Shown here: positions 20,500 to 29,444 of the stretch, one piece after another
How the letters are laid out: each line of letters begins with the position of its first letter
Position numbering within the stretch: position 1 is the stretch's first letter
DNA from: Schizochytrium sp. CCTCC M209059
Lineage: Eukaryota > Sar > Bigyra > Thraustochytrida > Thraustochytriidae
DNA length: 64,000 nt
Assembly (NCBI GenBank): GCA_000818945.1
Contig: KN805388.1
Location: 561,497 to 625,496, forward strand
Direction of reading: 5' to 3'
The notes under the pieces: model-generated
Told to the model about the DNA's origin: nothing
The model's database searches: none
Seen by the model: only the letters and a program-made list of their open reading frames with translations
Position numbers and translations under genes: made by a program

Positions 20500-21735
20500 T
20501 CATGGGCGTGAGGGTTTGCCTCCCTCCTCCTTGTCCTCGTCCTCGTCCTGCTGCTGGAGCTGAGAGCTGTGATCTCGCATGGAGTCCACTTCTGTGCCCC
20601 AATCATGCGACCCAAGCGGATCGTTGAGGCCCGCGGGCGCGACGCGATTTTCATCAACGCCCGGAGCAGCTCCTGGCGGTTTGCCCTTGGCACGGGGAGC
20701 AAGCTCGACGACAGTGACTTGCTGCACGCGAGGAGCCAGCGTGAGAGTCACGTGTTTCCACTCTGCTGTGGCCAGTACCCAGGCGACAGGAATGATATAA
20801 TCGACCTTGTTGTGAAGCCAGGGGGCGATCGCAAAAGAGGCGTAGAACATAGAGAGGAGTAAGGTAAAGGCCACCGCCTGGAGCTCGAAGCCAGTTATCG
20901 CGCGACGGAGAGTCTCGGTCCTAGAGTCTCGCTGGCCCGCCTCGCCACCAAGAAGCTTGTTGACACGCAATACAATGAAACCGGCCTGCAGGCAGTAGCT
21001 AAAGTATGCGACGGCGTTGGCCACACTGTAGCTGAGAAAGAGATCGTGCGCCGTGTCAGTTGCACCTGACTCGCCAAGAGCCACGAGCACAATGGGCATG
21101 GAAGCCGCTCCGACCGTGAGGAGCAGGTTAAAAAGCGAGAATGCAAAGGTTATCGGGATGAGGGTTTTCAAACTGCGACTTGTTGACAGCAGCGAGACGA
21201 GGAGAAAGGGCTGCACGAAAAATACGGTCACAAAGAAGCCCACATGGACGATAATGAAACACAACGAGACCCCGAGGTCTGTCCCAAGTCTGTCTCCGGG
21301 GCGAGAGAGCTTGAGAAGCATGTATACGACAGCCCATGGAAAGCAGATCACGTGAAAGGACACGATGCTCAACATGGCGGGATCGCGCAGGGGAAACCTT
21401 GCCGGAAGACTCTTCGCTTTTCGTCGCGACCGTGCGACCATACAGTGGCGTACGCGCGAGATAACTCGCGGAACCGAACTTGCCCAGAGTGCGAAGGCTG
21501 CCAAGGCCGCTGCAGCCCAGAGCAACTGGAGGCTCAAGGTATGTATCTGACAGTCCAGTCCCTCGGTGTCGAAGATGTCCGAGGCGCCAGTCCATCCCGC
21601 GTCGCAGACGCACGACTGGTTCACGCACGACCCTCTGCCAGAGCACTCGCTTCCGCTGGCGACGCCGCCGAGAAACGAGTCCACGAGCAAGGGCTTGTGC
21701 ACGAGCTCAACGAAAGGGCTGCACGCTGCCGCCAT
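20500..21735 (-). CDS. EGF-like multipass membrane protein
   Basis: A 411-residue protein starting at the ATG at 21735 (MAAAC); the upstream extension looks like random GC-rich sequence. Residues about 28-60 form an EGF-like module (SECSGRGSCVNQSCVCDAGW, then one more Cys), placed outside the membrane. About seven hydrophobic helices follow between residues 65 and 340. The C-terminal 70 residues are polar and end in a Gln/Asp/Glu-rich tail, probably cytosolic. The arrangement of a short extracellular Cys-rich head on a seven-helix core resembles receptor-like proteins, but I do not recognise the family. It lies just left of the transposon. Confidence 0.7.
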   Translation of the reverse strand: MAAACSPFVELVHKPLLVDSFLGGVASGSECSGRGSCVNQSCVCDAGWTGASDIFDTEGLDCQIHTLSLQLLWAAAALAAFALWASSVPRVISRVRHCMVARSRRKAKSLPARFPLRDPAMLSIVSFHVICFPWAVVYMLLKLSRPGDRLGTDLGVSLCFIIVHVGFFVTVFFVQPFLLVSLLSTSRSLKTLIPITFAFSLFNLLLTVGAASMPIVLVALGESGATDTAHDLFLSYSVANAVAYFSYCLQAGFIVLRVNKLLGGEAGQRDSRTETLRRAITGFELQAVAFTLLLSMFYASFAIAPWLHNKVDYIIPVAWVLATAEWKHVTLTLAPRVQQVTVVELAPRAKGKPPGAAPGVDENRVAPAGLNDPLGSHDWGTEVDSMRDHSSQLQQQDEDEDKEEGGKPSRP

Positions 21736-22029
21736 CGTGGCCGGCCTCCGCGTCACACGACAGGCAGACTCGCACACGCGCGCTTGCGGCGATGGCAACC
21801 TCAACCTCGACTGCGACCGCAACCGCAGCCACGGTTGCTCTCGGCCGCTCGCCCGGGGTTTTGCCGTGCCGAAGCGGGTCTGCCAGCGCGCGAGCACGTG
21901 GCAATTTTTTGGCCAGAGTCGCGCGAGTGTTGTTGAAGTGCGGCCCTTGACGTAGCACTGGCAGCTGGACCGTGAAAGAAAGGTGATGAAAGGCGCGTGC
22001 ACACCTTCAGCGGGAGAAAAGACACCCTG

Positions 22030-22033
22030 ATAT
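22030..22033. repeat. Left target-site duplication ATAT
   Basis: ATAT directly outside the left terminus of the transposon, matched by ATAT directly outside the right terminus. Bases further out differ between the two sides. Because ATAT is its own complement, it could also be counted as part of the inverted repeat. Confidence 0.6.
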
Positions 22034-22075
22034 CCCGATGACAGAATTCTATTGTGGACGAAGGTCCACAATAGA
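22034..22075. repeat. Left terminal inverted repeat with hairpin
   Basis: CCCGATGA (22034-22041), then a perfect 12-bp-arm palindrome: TCTATTGTGGAC at 22048-22059 and GTCCACAATAGA at 22064-22075 around a GAAG loop. Confidence 0.8.
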
Positions 22076-22450
22076 CACCTATATGACGATTTCCTAATTA
22101 ATCGGCCCTCACGGCCCGGTGGTGCAGAGATACAAGAATATCGTATTGTTGACTAAGGATGACAATAAGTATAGGAAATAAGCAGTGTTTTTGAACTATC
22201 AGTTGAAAATTCGGTTACAAGCGTTACAACTTTCGTTTCAATGGGCCGAGTCGTGTTTGCTCGCTTCATGTAGGCGATGATTGTGCGGATCTAGCAGGTC
22301 TACAGAGCAAGTTTGGAGCTCAAAATTTCTATGTAGATCATTTTGAGTTAAAATACAAGTTGCTATGTTCGAAACGCGAGAAAATCCTATCGATCTCTCT
22401 GCCATGGCACTTCGTAAACTGTACTCATACTCAACGTGCTGGTTGCAAGC

Positions 22451-25400
22451 CTAAGGCGCGCTATGATGAGTATGAGAGCATGGCGTGCTTGAACCCGAGT
22501 GATGCGAAGATTGCGGTGTACTGTTTCCAGAATGGCTTGAAGACGCGGTGGGTGACCGACGAGTATAGTTGCGGCGCCGAACAATGTCATCCTCATGCCA
22601 CTGCCGCCAACAAGTCTTGGTCTGGCTTGTTGAGGTTTTTAGCCTGACGTGGAGGGTAACATTACAGAAACTACAACGCTTTCGGGATCCTTCGCCACAC
22701 ACCACGCATCGTTTCTGGTTGCACCCTACCTCTGGATGAGAATTCCCGCTGAGACGAAGTGTCTTCACACTGTTCGTATTCGCGCTTTGAATGACGTCAC
22801 GCTTTCCATTCGAAATTCTCAGCTTGGCATGTTCGTCATTTGTGAGCCTCCTTGTGGTGACATGGCCATTATTCTCCTGTTCCGGCCGTCCCAACGCCGT
22901 TGCATTGCCAATGACATGTTCGTTTGAAAGGCCCCGCTTGAGCCCACTCGCTTTGGCGAGAAGGCCCAGCGTAACCTGCTGCACAAAATCGCTGACCTGG
23001 CAGCTCCTTGAGCAATCTTGTTGGAATTTTTTCAAACTCTGCCATTCGCCACCGAGTTTGTTCGATGTAATAATGATCCGCCACACGATCAGCGCATTGA
23101 TCAGCACGTCGGTAACCATGCCAATTACCACCTTAGTCTCCCAATTGGTTTTCAAAGCGCGAGTGTCAAAGCGCTCTGAGTAATCATCAAGGCCATCCAC
23201 CCCCTGCTTTGAGGCGCTGTAGTAATACTGCACCAATGAGCGTGTTAGCCGGACAGGGACGAAAATCCCACTTGACTTAAGACGCGAGTGATAGGCGCTC
23301 CAAAGAGGAAGTCGGGAGGCGAGAAGCTTCCGATCTTCCTCTGTGTAAGCGCAAGGAATGGCCGACGATGATAAGGCAGGAGAGGCAGCGTAAGCCCAGT
23401 CGATGAACCGGCGCTCCACCTCCTCAAACGCTTGAAGCCACTTCTGGCGAGTTTGAAGAGGGGATCGAATAAGGACCACGTAGTTAATTGTCCTTGTGGT
23501 TCCGACGCAAAACACCACATATTCAGAATCGTAAATGGCCGCCTGGTGAAGGAGTTGACCACGATACTCGGTTGGGACGGCCTCGAACCATTTTGTGGAA
23601 CCCACATTGCAGTAGAAATATGGCCCGTGTCTCCTGGAAATCTTAGTTGGACGATCTTGGGTGCGTGGCGAGACTTTCGTCTTAATTTCTAATGGTGCCA
23701 CGATGCGAGCAGCACGGTTTGTCTCACCAGGTGGGCGAATGACGATGATATTGTCAGCGCTCACTCCGAGACCCGGTCTTCCCTTCTTTTGGACTAAGCC
23801 AATTTCAAACACAGCATCCACGAACTTTTTCTTGCGTAGTTGGCGAGTAATTCCCGACTCATTGATGATCCCAATCGCCATTGCCCGGTTTGCCTTACTT
23901 CCGTCTGGTTTTTTGGCATGGAACCACCCGGCACATAGCATCCTGCTCAGCGCACTCGAGGTCAGGACCTGGGGGGGCTTTGTGCGCGTAGGGTCCTCGT
24001 ACAGAAAAGGCCTACATCGAGCGTCCTCCTTTGCAATTTGCTGAGCTGACGTACCTGTGATAAGAAGCATCTTGAGCATAAACCAATCTGCACAGCGTTG
24101 GCCCGCTGTTAATGGGACAACCGATGCGGAAATGTGCGCTTCCACGTCCTTGCGTTCAGGGGAAGGGGCCTCAATTATTCTCCGCATTGCATCCGTCATA
24201 GGCTCGTTGGGCAGAGGCTCCATGTCCTCGGAGTGCGAGGGGTTGGTCGTTCTGTTTCGATCGGATTGTGAAGCATCGCATACTTCGTCGTCACAATGTG
24301 CCACGCATGCACCAGCATCTTCAGGGTTCTCTTCGCCTTCACAGACCTCACTATTGCTTTCGTATTCTTCGTCCTCGTAGTCATCGCCGTCAAGAGCAAT
24401 TTCGCCATCATCGAGACAAGTCTCTGCAACACTCGAAGTCTCCATGTCGTTCTCAGAATCAGCTGTCACTATCGGTGTTGGACGGCGAGATTTTGGAGCA
24501 GGATAAAACAGCCATGTCTGCGCAATGCTTTCAAGAACGCGACCGGAGGACTCAAAGACGAACGTGTTTTTAAAAGCGTCCTCCATGTCAGATGGTAGCA
24601 TTGAAACAAAGCGATGGATGCGTGATCGCTTGGCGTCACCATACTCGCGAACAGCATAAGCATGAGCAATGACCTTTGATCGACCAGAGCCACGCGTCAG
24701 ACTCTTACTTGCAGCAAAAATCTCGCTACCAAGTTTGGGAGCATCGTCGACAAGGAATTTTGGATGGATGTTGAGATTTGACGTCGCCCACCCACGGTTT
24801 ACGTACTTGGCTCGGGTATCCTTCTGAGCAGTGTGCGATAGAAATGGATTCCCCTGATGTCGCTCTTTATCGTTGACCACAATAAGGTCAAATCCGAGCC
24901 TTGCACAGAGCTTGTATAGCTCTTCCGAAGGATAACCTCGATCAAGGCAAACCTGTACTCCAGCAACATCCCCGCCAGCAGCATCCTTGATGCGTTGCAA
25001 AATCTTTTCAAGGACCTGAGCCTGGTTGTACTGGCGATCATAGAGCTGGCTAAACAGCTTCACACGAAATATAGCGTCTGCACTTGCATCGGAGCCGGCG
25101 CCGTTCTGATGGCGCTTGCGCGGACGGTACGTGTTCACCGGGTTACTCGCGGAAACAGTTCCACGATTTCTGTCATCGATAGTGACTCGAAGGTTCTTGT
25201 TAGCAAACAATCGTAGCGTGATTTCAGCAAGCTTCTCCTCAAGAGAATGCATCTTCGCTGCATTGTCCGTCTCATCCAGATGACTCGAAGCGTTTGCCGA
25301 TGCTTGCGGTGGGAATCCTCGAAAGTGCTTCTGCAGAGTGTTGAATCGCGTCAAGTCTAAGAGTACGTCCGTACCGGCATATCCCTTCATCGTCATAAAA

Positions 25401-26536
25401 GTTGAAAGAAGCTCGAAAGAGTTTTTCTTGGTCGCCTTGGTATATCCCATGGTCCAGAAGAGCTGGGCAAGGAAGGCAAGAAACTCCCATTCATGACTTT
25501 CAGCTTTCCCCGCCATGAGTAGGCTTTGGCACATCGAGTTAAGGAGATGATGCTTGCCGTCAGCACCAAGAATTGTGAGAAAAAGGCTCGTTTCGTCCCA
25601 AGGCTCGGCTTTGTTCTTTTCACGACACACACTGTCGAGAGTGTCAAGGATCGAGTCAACATGGTGCTTGGCCATGACATCCACGCCGCAGAGTCTCGCA
25701 GCTTCATCCCGCGAAACAAGCTTCAAAGGTTCTTGGTGGAGCTTCATCCACTTTTGGCGAAAGCTTGTTCCGGTTGCTGCCTGCATTGGCGCTGTTGCTG
25801 ACGAGATTGGCGCGTTCGAGACCGTCACAGCTGGTGCAGATGCAGCTACGCAATTCGAAGCAGAGGTCGACGATGAACAAGACGCGGTACGGGATGGACC
25901 ACTCTGGAAGTTGGTGTCGCATACCGTGCTTGAGGTGTTCGAAGACGATGGCCCATCGACGGCAGAGTCTGTTCGACGTTTCTTGTTCATTCTACAATCC
26001 TTGTGATTTGAACGTTTGTGACCAAATTCGTTGCACGCATTGCACCTCACGGCTTCCATCGATCCTTCAGGTTCTCCGTTGCGTCGCGTTGCCTGCGCTT
26101 GGCCAGGTTGCGTTCCCTCGGCCAGGTTGCGATGGTTAGAGTGATGGTTAGATCGCAGGTTCCACGAAGATGTCGTGTTCGCAGCTCGTGCTGAGCGTGG
26201 TGCTTGCTGCGCCGGCGGGCTAGGCCACTCGGCCTCGTTCACCAGCGCAAGCGACCTGCTAGAAGGCCTGTACGCAGCCGCGGGCTTGGGTACGCGCCCT
26301 GAATAGCCCGCAAACTGAGCGTCGAGCAGGGCAGCAGGCAAAGCGACTTTGCCATCTCCGAAAAAAGGTAAACTAACTGTCGCACAACCTTGGGCCGATT
26401 TCGTGTGGCACCTTGGGCAAGACTGAGCAACCAGACACAGTGTCATCTCCAAAAGCGAAGACGTGAATGGGCTAGAGACTCTAGAAACGGGCAGAATCAG
26501 GGTACTTAATGTCACCCTTAATCCACAATACAACAT
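22451..26536 (-). CDS. piggyBac-like transposase with inserted YqaJ-type nuclease
   Basis: 1361 residues without a break. Seen: a zinc knuckle C165-x2-C168, H173/H178, C181; the piggyBac first-Asp region TIDDRNRG (D454); the second-Asp region VCLDRGYPSEEL (D532); the third-Asp region KQGVDGLDDYSERFD (D1114, D1117) followed by the usual NALIVW helix; and a Cys/His-rich tail (C1277, C1280, C1288, C1291, C1309, H1314). Between D532 and D1114 lie 582 residues, against about 100 in classical piggyBac. This stretch has an acidic linker (about 690-790) and a YqaJ/lambda-exonuclease-like domain (about 805-1035): SSALSRML helix, E893, D928 in GVSADN, E950-I-K952, and Q994/Q998 before strands VVFCVG. 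Known: the DDD triad cuts and joins DNA. Inferred: the second nuclease processes ends or target DNA. The start is M1 at 26536, or M31 at 26446. Confidence 0.85.
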   Translation of the reverse strand: MLYCGLRVTLSTLILPVSRVSSPFTSSLLEMTLCLVAQSCPRCHTKSAQGCATVSLPFFGDGKVALPAALLDAQFAGYSGRVPKPAAAYRPSSRSLALVNEAEWPSPPAQQAPRSARAANTTSSWNLRSNHHSNHRNLAEGTQPGQAQATRRNGEPEGSMEAVRCNACNEFGHKRSNHKDCRMNKKRRTDSAVDGPSSSNTSSTVCDTNFQSGPSRTASCSSSTSASNCVAASAPAVTVSNAPISSATAPMQAATGTSFRQKWMKLHQEPLKLVSRDEAARLCGVDVMAKHHVDSILDTLDSVCREKNKAEPWDETSLFLTILGADGKHHLLNSMCQSLLMAGKAESHEWEFLAFLAQLFWTMGYTKATKKNSFELLSTFMTMKGYAGTDVLLDLTRFNTLQKHFRGFPPQASANASSHLDETDNAAKMHSLEEKLAEITLRLFANKNLRVTIDDRNRGTVSASNPVNTYRPRKRHQNGAGSDASADAIFRVKLFSQLYDRQYNQAQVLEKILQRIKDAAGGDVAGVQVCLDRGYPSEELYKLCARLGFDLIVVNDKERHQGNPFLSHTAQKDTRAKYVNRGWATSNLNIHPKFLVDDAPKLGSEIFAASKSLTRGSGRSKVIAHAYAVREYGDAKRSRIHRFVSMLPSDMEDAFKNTFVFESSGRVLESIAQTWLFYPAPKSRRPTPIVTADSENDMETSSVAETCLDDGEIALDGDDYEDEEYESNSEVCEGEENPEDAGACVAHCDDEVCDASQSDRNRTTNPSHSEDMEPLPNEPMTDAMRRIIEAPSPERKDVEAHISASVVPLTAGQRCADWFMLKMLLITGTSAQQIAKEDARCRPFLYEDPTRTKPPQVLTSSALSRMLCAGWFHAKKPDGSKANRAMAIGIINESGITRQLRKKKFVDAVFEIGLVQKKGRPGLGVSADNIIVIRPPGETNRAARIVAPLEIKTKVSPRTQDRPTKISRRHGPYFYCNVGSTKWFEAVPTEYRGQLLHQAAIYDSEYVVFCVGTTRTINYVVLIRSPLQTRQKWLQAFEEVERRFIDWAYAASPALSSSAIPCAYTEEDRKLLASRLPLWSAYHSRLKSSGIFVPVRLTRSLVQYYYSASKQGVDGLDDYSERFDTRALKTNWETKVVIGMVTDVLINALIVWRIIITSNKLGGEWQSLKKFQQDCSRSCQVSDFVQQVTLGLLAKASGLKRGLSNEHVIGNATALGRPEQENNGHVTTRRLTNDEHAKLRISNGKRDVIQSANTNSVKTLRLSGNSHPEVGCNQKRCVVCGEGSRKRCSFCNVTLHVRLKTSTSQTKTCWRQWHEDDIVRRRNYTRRSPTASSSHSGNSTPQSSHHSGSSTPCSHTHHSAP

Positions 26537-26565
26537 TCTTTTTTAGATGCACCACCTTCCAAAGG

Positions 26566-26604
26566 TTCTAAAGTGGATTATAATCCACATTAGAAATCAT
26601 CGGG
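26566..26604. repeat. Right terminal inverted repeat with palindrome
   Basis: TCATCGGG at 26597-26604 is the inverse of the left end. GTGGATTATAATCCAC (26573-26588) is a perfect palindrome extended by TTCTAA/TTAGAA arms (26566-26595) with one mismatched pair. A third related site, TAATCCACAATA, lies at 26519-26530. Confidence 0.8.
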
Positions 26605-26608
26605 ATAT
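26605..26608. repeat. Right target-site duplication ATAT
   Basis: ATAT directly outside the right terminus, matching the left flank at 22030-22033. Confidence 0.6.
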
Positions 26609-27002
26609 TGAGAGTAGTCTTACTTGGAAAGGGTCTCCGCCGATTCTCGTGTTTGTCATTTTCTCGCGCTTCACTGCCCTGCCTATCCACAAGCATGGAT
26701 TTCGCAGAAGGTATGCATGCGTGTTCACAATACACGACTACGTACGCTTTCAAATTTGAACATTTTACTATCGTCATTTGCAAAATTGGTGGCGCAAGTC
26801 ATAGCAGACACCGTGACTCTGCCATTCAACATGTTCCATAAAAAGGTGATCTCACTATGTCTTGTGATTTGAAACCACTCGAGCGTCGCTTGAGTGCAGC
26901 GGAGCAGCAGTTCTGCAAAGAGGAAAAGCCGCGGCGCCAGCGGGCCTGCCTGCTCGTCTACGCCGGAGGGGAGTGGAGTGCAGCGGAGAGCGCGCGGGAA
27001 AG
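26609..27002. other. Flank between transposon and REase-kinase gene
   Basis: No supportable gene. The left part is AT-rich and the last 120 bp GC-rich. It must contain the promoter of the REase-kinase gene. The open frame extends upstream to a GTG at 26973 but no ATG precedes 27003. Confidence 0.55.
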
Positions 27003-29444
27003 ATGGCCACGCCGTCGGAGTCCGCGCGCCTGCCGCTTGAGATTGACTTTACCGAATGGCCCGACGCAAAATTTAGTCAACTCCTGTCCAGCGATGTCCA
27101 GTACTTCAACGAGGAGCGTCTTATCGCTTTCGGTTCTTTCTTGAGAGGCAATCAACGCGTCAGGGGGCTCATGAGAGACGGCGAGGACGAGGATTCGCCC
27201 GACGCTTTTATTGATGCGATGACCACCGCTATCTTGCGCCAGAACGCGGCTCACGTGGAGGCGCGCGGCGTGTTGCAGCGTTTACTTGCGAGGGAGCGGG
27301 ATCTCCGTGCAAGGGAGCAGGATCTCCGTGCAAGGGAGCAGAATCTCCGTGCAAGGGAGCAGGATCTCACGGAAGAACGAAATGCCGTAGATGCAAAGAG
27401 GCGGAAAGTAACTCGTGAGAGAAGACGGGTTGAGCGACAGATTAAGCGCATCTTCAGAGACGACAGCATGACTCTCGACGAGAAGAATGCCGAGGCGGCT
27501 CCTCTTGAGGAAGAGCTTGAAGATATTGATGATCAACTCGAAGTAATTGAGGCAGACTTAGACCGGATCGATGCCGAACTGACCAGGCTCCGCCAGGTAT
27601 CCACCGGCTCCGCCCAGGACGAGCCGGCGGTCTCCGTGCAGAGCGAGCCAGCGGCCTCCGTGAGTGCCTTGGAAAGGATGATGAGGAATCAAGAGCTGCC
27701 CTGGGATGTCTCGCTGGGCCGGCCTCTCTTCGAGGAGATGGTGGGCGCCCCGCTCCAAGATAGCACCAATCCCCGCACCTGGGGTGTTCAAATCCTGGAC
27801 TTGGCGAAGTGGGAGGACTTTGAGGACTTTGACCTCGGCAAGTCGATTGGAGCGGACGCTTCATTCGACGCAGCGGCATTCCTCCCGGGCACCGCCTTTG
27901 ATCGCTCGCAGAGTGAGATTGGCTGTGCGATGCAAATGTTCGCTCGATCGGGGGACCCTCTGCTGACGCAAGTTTTTGGCAAGCTATCCGCGCTCGAGGG
28001 CGTGAACCTGAAGATCAACTTCGAGTCCCACACGGTCGTGGGATCGCGCCCCGACGAGCTCTGGGTCAGAAATCATGAAAACGGGGGCTCGGAAGCCATC
28101 CTCGTGCATGAGCACAAGAAGCCGGCCGCTTTCCCGGCCCCCGCATCGAGCGATGATGAGGCGGAAGGAGAGGAAAGTTGTCCGGGGCGTCTGCGGGTCT
28201 GGGAGTATGGGTTGCGCCGCACGCCTACCAGGGTAAGCGCCCGGACCGGCGGCGGGCGCCTGATCGCAGCGTTCCGTGGGAGTGAAAGTGGCACCGAAGG
28301 GAACGCCGGCGGCGGCGGCAATACCACCTCCCGTTATTCTCACAGCGGCACCACTGAAGCGCTGGAGCAGGTCTATGGCTACATGATCGCCCTCGGGCTC
28401 CGGTACGGGGCGCTGAGCACCACAGAATACACTTGGTTTCTCAAGCGTGAGGATGGTGAATGGCGAGAAAGCGACGAGAATCGAAACAGTATCACCCCCA
28501 AGCTCCTCGTGTCAAAGGCGTATTCGTGCATGGGGAGAGATGCGGAGTCCGTGCACATGGGATACCTCATTGCTCTTTGTCGAGCACTGGAAGATCCTAA
28601 AGCTTGTCGCCAGTTTCCCAGTTCAAACTCACCACTGAAACAGCACATATGGGATGAGTGGAAAGACCGCCTGGGGGGCAACAACGGGACCCGTCTTCAG
28701 CGCCGCAATTCGTACGACGGCAGAGCGTATGATTACTTTACAAACGTATTTAATATCGAACCGGGCGCCCCTGGCGAAGATGTTGTCCTGCCACTTCCGC
28801 GGAGCGCCATGGCGGACCTGCTACCCGTGCCATGGGACGAGGCTTACGAGTCGGTGCAGGAGTCTTCGACCTCGAGTGTAAAAAGGCTGCGGCGGCCCGA
28901 CGGCCTCGCCTTCATGGTCAAGACGCTCGTGACGGGCGGGCGTATGAGCGGCCTTTCGGTCGACGAGGCCAAAAGCGCCGTCGAGCACGAGAGTAGCGTG
29001 TACGAAGCGCTGCGCTCCCTGCAGGGCATCGCCGTGCCGCCGCTTGTCTATGGCGGCACGCTCATGGATGAGTGCAACTGGTTCGCCGTCATCACCCTGG
29101 ACGTGGGAACGAGTTTGCAAGAGGTCGGAGCGCCCTTCACCGCAGAGGTGCAGGAGGGAGCCCTTGCGGCGTTGGCCCAGGTGCACGCCGGCGGGTGTCT
29201 GCACGGCGACGTGGCGCTGCGCAACTTTGTCCTCTGTCCCAGGACGGGCATCGTGCGGGTGATTGACTTTGCGCGTGCACGGCTCGTCAAGCCCGAGTCT
29301 GCGGAGGCCAAGCAAGGTGCCGAAGCGGAGATGCAGGAGCTGCGAGAGTGCCTCGGCGCTGTTGCGCCCTTCGATCATCAGCACGAGCAGCAGCAGCAGC
29401 CGGGAGCCAAGATCGCGTCCTCCGCCTCGCGCGATCTTGCGTGA
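27003..29444 (+). CDS. CRN-like REase-kinase protein (PD-(D/E)XK plus kinase)
   Basis: 813 residues from the ATG at 27003. Order: a short N-terminal region (1-75); a coiled coil (about 85-200) opening with four AREQDLR-like heptads; a PD-(D/E)XK-type domain (about 300-490) with Asp351 in SRPDELW, E370-x-K372 in LVHEHKKP, Gln456 in EQVYGYM and a closing TEYTWFLK strand; then a protein-kinase-like domain (about 610-800) with Lys640 (FMVK), a helix-C Glu near 663, HGDVALRN (Asp736, Asn741) and IDFAR (Asp755). This REase-kinase pairing is known from Crinkler (CRN) effectors and related proteins of oomycetes and other eukaryotes, proposed to derive from conflict systems. The LFLAK secretion/header domain of oomycete CRNs is absent, so an internal role is as likely as secretion. 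All catalytic residues are present. The C-terminus ends in a Gln/His-rich tail. Confidence 0.8.
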   Translation: MATPSESARLPLEIDFTEWPDAKFSQLLSSDVQYFNEERLIAFGSFLRGNQRVRGLMRDGEDEDSPDAFIDAMTTAILRQNAAHVEARGVLQRLLARERDLRAREQDLRAREQNLRAREQDLTEERNAVDAKRRKVTRERRRVERQIKRIFRDDSMTLDEKNAEAAPLEEELEDIDDQLEVIEADLDRIDAELTRLRQVSTGSAQDEPAVSVQSEPAASVSALERMMRNQELPWDVSLGRPLFEEMVGAPLQDSTNPRTWGVQILDLAKWEDFEDFDLGKSIGADASFDAAAFLPGTAFDRSQSEIGCAMQMFARSGDPLLTQVFGKLSALEGVNLKINFESHTVVGSRPDELWVRNHENGGSEAILVHEHKKPAAFPAPASSDDEAEGEESCPGRLRVWEYGLRRTPTRVSARTGGGRLIAAFRGSESGTEGNAGGGGNTTSRYSHSGTTEALEQVYGYMIALGLRYGALSTTEYTWFLKREDGEWRESDENRNSITPKLLVSKAYSCMGRDAESVHMGYLIALCRALEDPKACRQFPSSNSPLKQHIWDEWKDRLGGNNGTRLQRRNSYDGRAYDYFTNVFNIEPGAPGEDVVLPLPRSAMADLLPVPWDEAYESVQESSTSSVKRLRRPDGLAFMVKTLVTGGRMSGLSVDEAKSAVEHESSVYEALRSLQGIAVPPLVYGGTLMDECNWFAVITLDVGTSLQEVGAPFTAEVQEGALAALAQVHAGGCLHGDVALRNFVLCPRTGIVRVIDFARARLVKPESAEAKQGAEAEMQELRECLGAVAPFDHQHEQQQQPGAKIASSASRDLA
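27286..27372. repeat. 21-bp coding repeat (AREQDLR heptads)
   Basis: About four near-identical 21-bp units (GCAAGGGAGCAGGATCTCCG core) encode successive coiled-coil heptads in the REase-kinase protein. The near identity at DNA level indicates recent expansion. Confidence 0.9.

Larger units (their letters stand above)
22034..26604 (-). mobile_element. piggyBac-type DNA transposon with nuclease-bearing transposase
   Basis: A 4571-bp element with one long uninterrupted gene on the minus strand. The termini are inverted: both start CCCGATGA, and piggyBac-group elements typically start with CCC or similar. Inside each terminus is a palindrome containing the same core (TTCTA.TGTGGA and its complement). 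The flanks carry ATAT rather than the TTAA normally used by piggyBac. The non-coding parts are 417 bp at the transposase 3' side and only 68 bp at its 5' side. The intact gene and recognisable ends suggest recent mobility. It sits between two host genes and disrupts no visible reading frame. Confidence 0.82.

Noticed and set aside
22098..22101. TTAA as the left target site of the transposon
   Set aside because: It lies inside the element; the inverted CCCGATGA ends place the boundary at 22034 with ATAT outside.
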